This document shows, piece after piece, positions 33,361-43,367 of a stretch of 64,000 bases of DNA. The notes under the pieces were generated by a model, which was given only the letters and a program-made list of their open reading frames with translations, was not told where the DNA came from and searched no databases. Made by a program: the position numbers and the translations under genes. Source of the DNA: Paracamarosporium sp. OC-R06-R3. Taxonomy: Eukaryota; Ascomycota; Dothideomycetes; Pleosporales; Didymosphaeriaceae. Each line of letters begins with the position of its first letter. The stretch's first letter is position 1. The stretch lies in the NCBI GenBank assembly GCA_019828545.1, contig JACVRA010000023.1:186001-250000 (forward strand), read 5' to 3'.

Positions 33361-35251
33361 ATGTCGGGCGAACTCCAAACTATCCCTGCACGGCATGGCG
33401 TAGCTACTTTTGTACCGAGGGGTAGGACGATCAAGATTATAAACACGTATGGGAAACAGGTTGTCAGTACGTGGGCATTTGGATTGGCTGCGCCCCCAGA
33501 GGAGGGCGATAACGAGGAAGAAGAGGAAGAGATTGAGGATAAGGTAGATGAGCTGAAGGAGGAGCTGAGTAAAGAACAAGAGCAAGGAGAGGAGACAAAA
33601 GCCGGAACCGACGATAAAAAGCGGGAAGCAAAAGAAGATGTGAAGGAAGAGACTAAGAAGACCGCTGACCAAGAGCCAGCCGATACTAAGAAAGGAGATC
33701 AGCCTAAGGAAGAAAACGTCGACGATGTTGAGAAAAAGGATAAGGAAAGCGCTGACGATCCTCCCGAGCAAGCACCCGAAGCAACTGAGAATATCAATTC
33801 CGTCAACAAGAAACCTGAGAAGCGAACATGGTCCTCTTACCTTCCTTCTATCCCTTACCGCTCCAGGAATCAGAACCAAAAGAAGACTGATGCTCAAGTG
33901 AAGCAAGACGAGACGGCCGAAAAGGCACAGAATGAGGCAACTTCGAGAAAATGGTCGTCATATCTACCAACGGGCAAGGGCTTCTCAAGCTACGTACCCA
34001 ACCTCCAAATGCCGGATACTCAAGGTGTAGTCAGCGCGTTCAAGGCAAGCAATAGCTGGGATCCAAACAAGAGCTATGCCGAGCAACTGTATGATTTTTC
34101 GAAGACTCCTGTTGGTGCAGGTACCTTGGCTGGTATGTTCATAAAGTTCTTTGGCTTACAATTTGCGTTGGATGACTGACAATTCCCCAGCGGCTAGCGG
34201 TTCTGGGACAGCATCATCACTTTACGCCGCCTACAACGCCTACACCAAAATAAACCCCTCCAAGAACGATCAGCCTCCCATGGAGTATCTCTCTCTTCCT
34301 CACACTCGTGCCGCGACAAACCGCCTCGTTCCTGAAATTAACGACACCCTCCTTACCAATCTTCGAAATCCCCTCATGACCCTCATAGAAGACACCTCAA
34401 CGGGCGCACACGACACCCTGACCGCCGCCTGCGACGCAAACATGTACGCTGCGCTCGGCGTTGACAAACCCGAAGAACACGGCAGCTGCGCTGAGAACCT
34501 CGTGCTCGCACTCCGCGAGCTCAACGAGAAAGCTGGTCTCAAAGGCACAAAAGCGGTTGGTGCAGATATCACAGTCAACATTGCGCCTACACCATTGCAC
34601 CTTTTCATGAACGCCCCATTGAAGCTTGACGCGAGTGCGCAATCCGAGGGTTCAGGCGCGAAGGGTGCAACGCTCTCAGTCCAAGAGTCTAAAAGCAAGA
34701 AGCGAAGCTACGTCCGTTTCCGAGCCGAGCGAGATATTGTTGTCGTGCTGAGCACTTGTCCTAACGAGGTTGGACCTCAGAATGGCGAGAAGTGCATGGC
34801 GGCCAACTTCATGGTTGAGGAACCCGAGGAGGATCTCTCTGCTTCTACATCTTCGGTCAAGAACAAAAAGGGTGTTCCGAAGAAGCTCAATACCACCAAG
34901 AAAGAAGACGGAGAGGGGGAGGAGAAGAAAGCAACGGGTATGCCAAAATTGAGAGGCGGGCCTCAAAAGCCTGCCGCAGTGAAAAAGTCTGCGGAGAGGG
35001 TAGCTGACGATGACGATCCTCCTGAGTCGGCATTGCCTGAAGAGAAGCCGAAGGAAGACGCAAAGCCCAATGTTACACCGGAGCAAACGAAGACGCCAGA
35101 GGAGCCGGAAGCTAAGCAAGAACCCTCTAAGACAAAACTGCAAGCACCACCTAAGAAGGAGGAAGCGAAGCCAGAGGAACCTCCCAAGCCCAAGAAGAAG
35201 CCCAAGAAGCTCGAACGACGCAGCGCCACCCCAAAGAGTGAGACCTCATAA
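33361..35251 (+). CDS. DUF1989 (urea carboxylase-associated-like) protein with charged insertion
   Basis: Predicted exons 33361..34132 and 34191..35251 give 610 residues. The first Met in the open frame is at 33361. Residues ~1-40 match the start of DUF1989 (QTIPARHGVATFVPRG, then INTYGKQVVSTWAF). A Glu/Lys-rich insertion of ~220 residues follows, with repeated WSSYLP motifs. The core resumes at ~289-400 with EYLSLPHTRAATN, LIEDTSTGAHDTLTAACD, HGSCAENL and TPLHLFMNAPL. The last ~150 residues are Lys/Pro/Glu-rich. Bacterial relatives sit beside urea carboxylase/allophanate pathway genes and are metal-binding, but the role of the fungal versions is not established. The split domain is unusual and suggests a scaffold role or regulation through the disordered arms. 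Confidence 0.8.
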
Positions 35252-35679
35252 TTTAGCCTCACCTTCGGTTGTTACGATCCTTGTGTCACGAAGAGAAAGA
35301 AGCAACGGCGATAGTGTTCTAGAATGTGCTATTTCTGTTGCTCTCGGATCACGACTTCTAGGCTAAAACAATACCCTGTACCCTGCTTCCCGAGGTTCCA
35401 TATGCGTACAAATGTTGTTTCCGGGTGTTGGTTACCAGACCCTGGGCTTTTGCGTGGGTTTCGTTAAACGATGTATTATTATTTGATGTTTGCACGAAGT
35501 CCTATGCGGGCTGTATACGCTTTTTGCTTATTTATCGGTGGCGGACTCCACTGCACTACACATCGTTGACTGGTATGGGATAATGTAACATGAATGACTT
35601 CGACTTCCAGCGAATGTGACTATCAGCTAGCTAGAATCAAAGAAACAATTTTCCTAACAACTACTGGTATCGTTGATCC
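35252..35679. other. Convergent 3' region
   Basis: 428 bases between the stop codons of the DUF1989 gene (+) and the repetitive precursor (-). It should contain both 3' untranslated regions. No open frame of interest. Confidence 0.4.
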
Positions 35680-37588
35680 CTACGCCCCCAGAGCGCAATC
35701 CGTCCACGGCACACACGTATACGTCGGACATCCTACATTGACCAAGACTGTACTTGTCGTACACACAGAACTCGTTGGCGTGGGCTTCCAGCTAGGTTTT
35801 CCTACCGTCGTGATCGTCACGATTGTCTTCTCAATCTCCCTGACTACTACCTCCTGCGCCTCACCCACCTTGCAGCTCACGAGATTGCGCGGGCAATAAG
35901 GCGGAACACATGGCGGCACAATAGTCTTTGTAACAGTAGGGCAGGAGTCAGATGGTGGTGTAGGGACATAATCCGTTACTGTGAGACTCGGACGAGTCTT
36001 GTGTGTCAAGAAAGTTGTGTGATGTTTCTCGTCGTCATCATCACGTTTGCCCCAACTGACATACGCAGAGGATGGCGCGGGTACCGGAAAGCCCCAGGAG
36101 AAGGTTGGGAAACCAAGGCCGTAGGTAGGTGCCTGCGCTTCAGCATCGCGTTTACCCCACGAGATGGATGCAGATGGTGTGACGAAGGTGATTTGGTCGC
36201 TAGGAGTCGGAGCTGGAGGGAAGACCTCTGTGGGATTATCGTCGTCCTGACGCTTACCCCACGAGATCCACGCTTTAGAAGTGGTCTTGGGCGGCTTTGG
36301 CACCTTGATTGATGCGGTGGGCTTGCCGAGGCCGTATGACGGCGCAGTGGCAGCTTCTTCGCGCTTTCCCCAGCTGAAGGAAACGTGGGGAGGCTGTATT
36401 CCGATGGAGTTAGGAGGTGTAGGTGCAGGAACACTGGGGAAGCTGATGGGATTGTTGGGTTCTTCTGGCTCTTCTGGGTCGGGAAAGTCGGTAGGCTCAG
36501 GCTCATCCTCTTGCCTCTTGCCCCAACTAAATGAAACTTGTGGAGGCTGAATGCCAATGGTGTTTGGAGGCGTAGGCAGCGGTCCGGTGGGGAAGCTGAT
36601 AGGATTTCCTGGATCTTCTGGATCCTCAGGAAAATCCGGGTCTTCTGGAAAACCGGGAAAATCAGTTGGCTCTGGGTCCTCATATTCTTGTCGCTTGTTC
36701 CAGCTCACTGAGGCACTCACATAACCGTTCGTAGAGGTCCAAGCAGGTGGCCACCATGGCCATGGCTTTCTGGTAGTCTTTGGTGGTTGAGGACCATCCC
36801 AGGAGATGGAGTAGGAAGGTGAATCCTGCCTCTTGTCCCAACTGATAGAAGCACTTACGTAGCCCTTCGTCGAAGTTTTGTGTGTCGGCCTTGGTGGCCA
36901 TGGTTTCTTTGTCGTCTTCGGCGGCTTGGGTCCATCCCATGAGATTGAGTAGCTTGGAGGGTTAAGACTAATGGCGTCGGTAGGTTGCGTTTGCGAGTCT
37001 TCCTGGTTCTTACCCCAGCTAATGGTAGCACTCACATAGCCAGTAGTTGAAGTCTTCTTCGTGGAGGTCTTCTTAGTGGAGGTTTTGTGAGACGGTCGTG
37101 GTGGCCATGGCTTCTTGGACGTCTTAGGCGGTTTTGGGCCATCCCATGAAACAGAATAGCTTGGTGGGTTGAGACTAATGATATCGCTTGGAGTTGGAAC
37201 TGGTTGTGGCTCTTCTGGTTCTTCTGGCTCTTCTGGATCGCCGGGATATTCTGGATCTTCAGGTTCAGGATCTTCGGTTGGAACTAGGCCATTGTCCCAG
37301 CTGACGGTAGCTGAGGGCTCAGCAAGCGAAATCTGATCACTAGGTGCCGGTGCAGGATACTCGGGCTCTTCCGGAATTTCTGGATCATCGGTCGCTACAG
37401 GCACTGGGGCGTCCCAGCTGATCGAGTAGTGCGGTGGACCAATGCCGAATTGAGCTTCTGGTTCGGGAAGGGCAGCAGGAATTGCTCGGATGCTTCCATA
37501 ATCAGCGACGATACCAGAATGATTGTTTATGGACTCACCTTGCGACGAGACCAAGCAAAGCAAGCACAGTGCTCCGTGAGAGTGGCAT
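35680..37588 (-). CDS. Secreted repetitive precursor with Kex2-type Lys-Arg sites (KEP-like)
   Basis: Exons 37588..37539 and 37492..35680 (620 residues). The 46-base intron has GTGAGT, a GCTGATT branch-like site and AAG. Splicing joins MPLSRSTVLALLGLVA to SIRAIPAALPEPEAQ, a strong signal peptide. The body is repeats. Early units are SYS(V/I)SWDGP(K/Q)PPKT, a KPWPPRP linker, then GYVSA(T/S)ISW. Later ones are IGIQPP(Q/H)VSFSWGKR. Seven Ser-Trp-(D/N/G) motifs run straight into Lys-Arg (36829-36834, 36691-36696, 36514-36519, 36361-36366, 36250-36255, 36148-36153, 36043-36048). Acidic spacers follow, including KRDAEAQ, like the KREAEA spacer of yeast alpha-factor. The last ~90 residues carry eight Cys. 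Kex2 would release several peptides in the secretory pathway. Their role (signal, surface amyloid or modified peptide) is unknown. No UstYa-like gene is seen nearby. Confidence 0.8.
36043..37455 (-). repeat. Imperfect coding repeats of the peptide precursor
   Basis: At least two full ~200-base units (around 37185-36985 and 36970-36830) share the order NPPSYS-x-SWDGPKPPKT, KPWPPRP, HKTSTK, GYVSA-x-ISW. A third, shorter unit ends SWNKR near 36691. Two further ~150-base units share NPISFP, PTPPN and IGIQPP before SWGKR. Two last degenerate units are built around SYGLG/TYGLG. Divergence increases towards the 3' end. Confidence 0.75.
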
Positions 37589-38688
37589 CGTGGATAGCTA
37601 ATCGAGCTCGCTTTTCCAATGGAAAGGGAGTGCTAACTGGCCTACAGGACCGCCATAACCCGCGAGAGCTGTTAGTGTTATATGACGATTGACCACGCCA
37701 TCATCCAGGTCACACAACCCAAAGTACTATACTACAAATGAAAGATACGACATGCCCAACTCAGTTGGTGTACCTCTGAGTTTTCTTCACGTGTCACAAA
37801 TTGAAAATTGGCATTCTTGGTCCATGGAGAGGCAAGCGGTTTCTGTTCCTGGTTCTAGGTTCAACGGTGCATCTCAAGCTGCATCCCAGGGAAGCTTGCT
37901 AAGGTGAGAACTACGTTAATGCTTGATCGTCGTTTGATTGGAAAACCTATTTTTAGTCACGAGTCCCGCTGACAGAAACTAAATAGAAAAGTGATTCGAC
38001 AAAACGAACACGAAAACTGGAAGAATAGAGTACTGGTTATATACGTATATTGCTGGATATTTGACGACACTGCACGGGCGCACCGGCTGCAACCGAACGA
38101 TGTTGTGACATGGGTAGAGCGTTGGCGAGCCCTTGCATACTGCAGGGCCAGATCGGCGTCCACGCTCCATCACCAGTATCTACGGCTTGCTGTATCCGTC
38201 GAGTGAAGAATCTAGAAGCCTATAGATCCTCGTCTTCAGCCGTCCTGTAGCCTGAAGAGCTTCACAACGGGAAGAGCTGCTCGATCCGGTAAGTGGTTTG
38301 TGTTGTTAGACATGAACCTCCGTGATGTAGACTTCTCCAAACGAGAAGATCGCCCGGAATTTATTTGTTGGCGCTCATGTTTTAGTGAGTCTGGCACTTA
38401 TGGCTAGTAAACTGGTAATTGTAACTATAGTCGGGTTTGTTGCGCAGTGACCGACTTCATCGCTAGCTGTTCAGTCGTGATAAATCCCTCGATTTCAGCT
38501 GATTCGTCAGGAGTATGTAGCCAGACATTGTAGCTAAACATGTCCAAATACAATTGCAGCGTAAAGGCTGGTCATGAACAACGTTACCTAGGTTGCACTG
38601 CTCCAAGACAAGTGCTGCGGGACTCACCGACACGAATCCTACGTCAAGGTAAAACCAAGAGATCATCAGATCTTCGTGGTAACCTAGT
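37589..38688. other. Intergenic, no gene recognised
   Basis: 1.1 kb between the start of the peptide precursor and the stop of QRI7, both on the minus strand. It should hold the precursor's promoter. Open frames are short and featureless. Confidence 0.45.
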
Positions 38689-40209
38689 TCAGGTCGTCTT
38701 CTCAACGGGCGGGGAGAGCAATTGGTCAAGTGGCCATTTGCGTATTGCGCGAATACTAAGCTTATCCCAGTGTCCAGCTTGATACATTTCTGTTCCAGCC
38801 CAAGCAATCATCGCCGCATTGTCCGAGCAAAGGGCCGGCGGAGGAAAAACAACTAGCACATCGCCGTACCCGTGTTTGCAGAGTTGGCTAGCGAGAACAT
38901 AGCGTAGATACCGGTTGGCACCAACACCACCAGCCATGACTACGGTCGTCACGGGAGTAGATCGCAGTGCAAGTACAACGCGTGCAGCAACGTGTTCGAA
39001 AGCTGCGCGCATGGAGAATTCGGCCATGTCTCTTCGTTCCCCCAGGCTAATATCATTAGGCGAACGTTCTATTTTGGTCAGCTTGCCGGTCGACTGATCA
39101 TGCTGATAACGAACAGCGCGTTCGACAGCGGTCATGAGCCCCGAGAAGCTCATGTCCAAGCTTTTATTTTTCGATCCGCCACCTGCTTTGGCCAGAGGCT
39201 GGTTGAAGGCCCATCCCCATCTGGATAGATTCCGCTTCAGCTCTTCTTCGTGATTTCTTGGAACTCGATACTCATAGTGCGATTCGTACTGCTGACAGAA
39301 CTCCCTAGCGGTGCTGAATTCGGAACGGACCTTGGGCTCTGGTCGGCCCTCCGACTCACCAGATACCTTTGGACGTGGAGCAAGACGGTCTTCTGGAAAA
39401 GCAAACTTTTCTAGGAGTGCACCGTACATGGTGTCAGCAGCTTGTTGCAGTATCTCAGGCGGAAGCACAATGCGTGCTATTTTGTCCAGACATTCGCCAA
39501 TCGCAACGTCACCTGTGCTTCCTAATATCTCGTGGTTGGTCAGCGTAGCTGAATGTATGAGAAGTGTATGGCCGCCGGAGGCAAGAACAGAAAGGAACGG
39601 AAACTCCGGCGCAACAACGATATCTCTTGCATTTCTATCGGGTAGATCTGTCCATGTATGCGAGGTATCTTTGAACGTATCGAGAGCGGCCACTAAGCGT
39701 GGTGTCAATGCATGGGCTTGCATGTGGTGGACCCCCACAAGAGGTATCTGAAAATGCATGAGCGTCGATGCTCTGGACGTGTTTCAAGCAGAGTCACTCA
39801 CTTTCCAAGCCACAGCAAGGCCTTTTGCCGTGTCGAGCCCAGTGAACAAATTCGAACGCATTCCCGGTCCGCGAGTAACCGAAATGAAATCGGGTTCTTT
39901 CTTCTCTTTAGGGAGTTTCTCGATTGCTTCGCTCACGAGGTTGGCCAGGTTCTCCTGGTGCGACTCGAGCGCAGCAAGCGGGTGCACGCCATTGAAGGCT
40001 GCATTGTTCGAAGTGATCTTCTTGTGGAAGTGCAGCTTGGCTGCAGTCGTGCCGGCCTGCTCCAAGGCCTTTGTCTCGAGAACCGCCACAGAGGTGTCGT
40101 CGCAAGACGTTTCGATGGCCAGGGTCATGAGACATCGCGGGCGTGATGGAGTTGCACGGGCGAGAGCTGGGCGGAGGGCGCCATGGAGCGCAAAGGGGCG
40201 CATGCGCAT
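38689..40209 (-). CDS. QRI7: tRNA N6-threonylcarbamoyladenosine synthase, mitochondrial type (Qri7)
   Basis: Predicted exons 40209..39802 and 39747..38689 (488 residues). Kae1/TsaD/Qri7 proteins transfer threonylcarbamoyl to A37 of ANN-decoding tRNAs. The N-terminus is Arg/Ala/Pro-rich without acids (MRMRPFALHGALRPALARA), a probable mitochondrial presequence. The ASKHA fold then begins with LAIETSCDDTSVAVL. Other landmarks are SVTRGPGMRSNLFTGL, the metal-site HHMQAH across the exon junction (residues ~143-148), LASGGHT and VVMAGGVGANRYLR. The presequence and full length favour mitochondrial Qri7 over cytosolic Kae1. An Arg/Glu-rich insertion lies at ~260-300. Divergent from lipase 2, with 198 bases between start codons. 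Confidence 0.93.
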
Positions 40210-40407
40210 CGGCTCCCGCGGCAGGAATCTGCGGATGGACGGTCAATGTTGGGTGGTTGTGGCCAGACGCGAAGCCCGACGCGTGAAAAGCCGTGGACCC
40301 TGACCTCGGGAGAGGCACGCGCCACCTGGTTGCGACCAGTGACGTACCTCCTCAGCGCCCACGAAAGCCCTCGACTACGATGCAGCCTGCTCCACACAGC
40401 TATTCCC
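40210..40407. promoter_or_regulatory. 198-bp divergent promoter, QRI7 / lipase 2
   Basis: Short shared upstream region between two start codons on opposite strands. The lipase frame remains open through it and into QRI7, so a longer lipase N-terminus is formally possible. The conserved-looking sequence starts at 40408, so the extension is taken as leader. Confidence 0.5.
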
Positions 40408-43056
40408 ATGGCTGACGTCAAGAAAGAGACCGATGGGCCGCAGCCCGACTCGATCGACGGCTTCAACCCGAGCCTGCTTCCCGATTTCGACAACGACTTC
40501 ATAACCGACCAAGATATCGCCGAATTTGCGAAGGCTTTACAAGCTCCAGAGACATCCCCGTCGACCGAAGACCTTACAGCCCCGCCGCCCGAGCAGCAAA
40601 AATTCATCACAGCGCTGAACGACTGGAGACCCGTTCACCAACGCGTCAGGCGGAAAGGGAAGCACAGAAAGCCGCCCCGCCGAGGCAAGGACGAGACACG
40701 GGAGGGCATCTTCTACGAGGTGCTCAAATACCCGTTGCTCATCCTTGTGTTTGGTTGGCTTGCTTTTCTAAGCATCGCCTACATTCTCACACGTTTCTAC
40801 ATTTATGCCTACGAACGCTCGGTATCATGGCGCGGGCGGCGGCAACGGTTGCGACGCCAACTGCAGGACGCAACATCATACGAAGACTGGATAAAAGGAG
40901 CCAAAGAGTTGGATGCCTATCTGGGCAATGACGCTTGGAAGAATAAGCCGGACTATGCTTACTACGACAGTAAGACAATTCACAGGGTGCATCAACAGAT
41001 GGTACGGCTACGTCAGAAAGCCGAATCAGAGGAACAGAAGAACAACATTGGTCAACAAAAAGCGGCGGATGAGCTACGAAGCCTACTAGAGGCCTGCATC
41101 AAGAACAATTTCGCCGGTTTCGAAAACCCGAGATTGTACAGCGAGACGTACTATGGCTCCAAGAACCTCCTCCAAGACTTCGTTGATGAATCGGAAAGGT
41201 CGTTATCGTTCCTTCTAAATTCATCGCAGCTCAACCAGGAAAGCAAAAGGGCTATGTTCAAGCATTTGAGTACTAACTTCGGACGCACCGCGCTGTGTCT
41301 CTCAGGTGGTGCAACGTTTGCGTACTATCACTTTGGTGTAGCGAAAGCTCTCTTGGATGCAGGACTTATGCCCGAGGTCATTACAGGAACTTCAGGAGGA
41401 GCACTTGTTGCGGCTTTGCTAGGTACCAGGACCGACGATGAGCTGAAAAAGCTTCTCGTTCCCGCCTTGGCACACCGTATCACAGCATGTCACGACAGCT
41501 TTTGGGTATGGTTCAAGAGATGGCGGCTCACAGGGGCCAGGTTTGACAGCGTCGATTGGGCAAAGCGTTGTGCATGGTTCACAAGAGGAAGCATGACTTT
41601 TAGAGAAGCATATAACAGGACCGGCCGTATACTCAACGTTTCCTGCGTGCCTTCTGATCCGCACTCTCCGACGATTCTCGCGAACTATCTAACGGCACCT
41701 GACTGCGTAATTTGGTCAGCAGTGCTTGCGAGCGCGGCAGTACCTGGTATACTTAATCCTGTGGTGCTCATGAAGAAAAACAAGGACGGCACTTTGGCTC
41801 CTTATTCTTTCGGTCACAAATGGAAAGACGGCAGCTTGCGGACTGATATTCCTCTCAAGGCCCTAAACTTACATTTCAATGTCCGCTTCTCTATAGTTAG
41901 CCAGGTGAATCCGCATATCAACATATTCTTCTTCTCTTCTCGTGGCACTGTTGGTCGACCGGTTACTCATCGACGAGGCCGGGGGTGGCGCGGTGGCTTC
42001 ATCGGATCGGCGCTCGAACAGTACATCAAGCTGGACCTCAATAAGTGGCTAAAAGTACTGCGTCACTTGGAACTTCTTCCCCGACCTCTCGGCCAGGATT
42101 GGAGTGAGATCTGGCTACAGCGCTTCAGCGGCACTATCACTATTTGGCCGAAAACCATCCCATCAGATTTCCGATACATATTGACGGACCCCACGACAGC
42201 CCGTCTGGCGCGCATGATCCATGTTGGCCAGTTGTGCACATTTCCAAAACTCAAATTTGTCGCCAATCGCGCAAAAATGGAGCATGTCATCCAACAAGGT
42301 CGCCGACAATTCCGTCCAAGGGGCGGCCACGATGGTGGTTTCGTATCTGTCCTCTCGGAAGACGATCTCCAAAGCCTCCTTAAACGCTCGAAGACGGACC
42401 AATCCGAGAACCCAGTGTCATATCCCCTCTCCGGCTCCGAATCATCTTCTTCCGCTGGACCTTCGCGTCCTGGGTCACCCGTCGACCTACCTCTGGGCTT
42501 CTCCTTCACAACCAAGCAGAAAAAGGCACCGCCACACCTGAACACCAACGCAGATAAGGACTCGAGCAGTCACGCGATACCCGGCAGTCCCTCCCTCGGC
42601 AAACGTCTCACTGGCTGGTGGTCCTCGCTCTCGCCTCGAGATGCCAATGCACCGGCGTCTCTTCCCAAACCACGCGACCGGCCTCGCAACAAAGAATCCA
42701 TCTCTCCACCTGCTGCTTCGCCGTACGCTACCCTTCGTCCAAACTCCATGATCGAGCTCCGCCCATCACAGAACGTACTACGATCATCGGGCTCGGCATC
42801 GCCGAGTCGTGGTGGTAATCTCTTCAAAGAAATCAGGAGACAGAGTCGGGTCTTTGTAGATGATGAGTCCGATGATGGTGAGGCGTTGGCTGACTTTGGT
42901 GACGCAGCGAAGAGATATGACGGAGATGGTGAGGGAGTAGGCGACGATGCGGGGCTGGAAGATTATGTGGGAGACGATGAGGATGAGGGCGAGCATGAAG
43001 GCCAAGCCCAGAGTGTTGGAGTAGGGCTGGGTCTTGAGGGTAAGGCGATAGAGTGA
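40408..43056 (+). CDS. Patatin-like phospholipase/triacylglycerol lipase 2 (membrane-anchored)
   Basis: Single exon, 882 residues from the Met at 40408. A hydrophobic span LLILVFGWLAFLSIAYIL lies at ~110-130, followed by aromatic residues and Arg clusters, which fits a membrane hairpin or lipid-droplet anchor. The patatin core has the oxyanion loop LCLSGGATFAYYHFG (~296), nucleophile elbow GTSGG (~327) and Asp in WKDGSLRTD (~471). The intervening block FREAYNRTGRILNVS...TAPDCVIWSAV matches the Tgl3/4/5 and plant SDP1 group of triacylglycerol lipases. The tail (~640-882) is Ser/Pro-rich and ends in an acidic Asp/Glu/Gly run. It is paralogous to lipase 1 at 12993 but differs in having no introns and in carrying the membrane span. 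Confidence 0.92.
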   Translation: MADVKKETDGPQPDSIDGFNPSLLPDFDNDFITDQDIAEFAKALQAPETSPSTEDLTAPPPEQQKFITALNDWRPVHQRVRRKGKHRKPPRRGKDETREGIFYEVLKYPLLILVFGWLAFLSIAYILTRFYIYAYERSVSWRGRRQRLRRQLQDATSYEDWIKGAKELDAYLGNDAWKNKPDYAYYDSKTIHRVHQQMVRLRQKAESEEQKNNIGQQKAADELRSLLEACIKNNFAGFENPRLYSETYYGSKNLLQDFVDESERSLSFLLNSSQLNQESKRAMFKHLSTNFGRTALCLSGGATFAYYHFGVAKALLDAGLMPEVITGTSGGALVAALLGTRTDDELKKLLVPALAHRITACHDSFWVWFKRWRLTGARFDSVDWAKRCAWFTRGSMTFREAYNRTGRILNVSCVPSDPHSPTILANYLTAPDCVIWSAVLASAAVPGILNPVVLMKKNKDGTLAPYSFGHKWKDGSLRTDIPLKALNLHFNVRFSIVSQVNPHINIFFFSSRGTVGRPVTHRRGRGWRGGFIGSALEQYIKLDLNKWLKVLRHLELLPRPLGQDWSEIWLQRFSGTITIWPKTIPSDFRYILTDPTTARLARMIHVGQLCTFPKLKFVANRAKMEHVIQQGRRQFRPRGGHDGGFVSVLSEDDLQSLLKRSKTDQSENPVSYPLSGSESSSSAGPSRPGSPVDLPLGFSFTTKQKKAPPHLNTNADKDSSSHAIPGSPSLGKRLTGWWSSLSPRDANAPASLPKPRDRPRNKESISPPAASPYATLRPNSMIELRPSQNVLRSSGSASPSRGGNLFKEIRRQSRVFVDDESDDGEALADFGDAAKRYDGDGEGVGDDAGLEDYVGDDEDEGEHEGQAQSVGVGLGLEGKAIE

Positions 43057-43367
43057 TGGGTGATAGTATATAGAACTTTCGACGCATGTATTGTTAGTGT
43101 TTACTCAAGCGGTTTCGAGATGGCATTTGGCGCGCATTTAATGAAAGTCTTATCAAAATCGAAAATCTTTTGCTACTTCTGCTACATGGGGTATCTAGAG
43201 TTGCAATCATGCGCTAGGAACTAATAGGAGTTCTGCTCAACTCAATGCTTCATAAAGTCATACACGCGTAAATAGTTGGATGCCATGGTCTTCAAGTTGT
43301 CATGTTACATATGAAGAGATGGGAATCCATCGAGCTCTTCGACTAGAACTGTGGAGGACAGTAACCT
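43057..43367. other. Convergent 3' region
   Basis: About 310 bases between the stops of lipase 2 (+) and TFIIIA (-). Nothing else is seen. Confidence 0.4.

Noticed and set aside
35680..37588. Reading the SWGKR protein as a mating alpha-pheromone precursor
   Set aside because: Repeats are long and varied rather than identical short peptides, and lack the Trp-Cys...Cys-Trp type core known in filamentous ascomycete alpha-pheromones.
38463..38807. Minus-strand frame of 114 codons overlapping the QRI7 3' end
   Set aside because: Overlaps the real QRI7 C-terminus in another frame and has no homology features.
35680..40209. A dikaritin/ustiloxin-type RiPP cluster around the repetitive precursor
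   Set aside because: No UstYa/DUF3328 oxidase, tyrosinase or methyltransferase is present among the neighbours, which are housekeeping genes.
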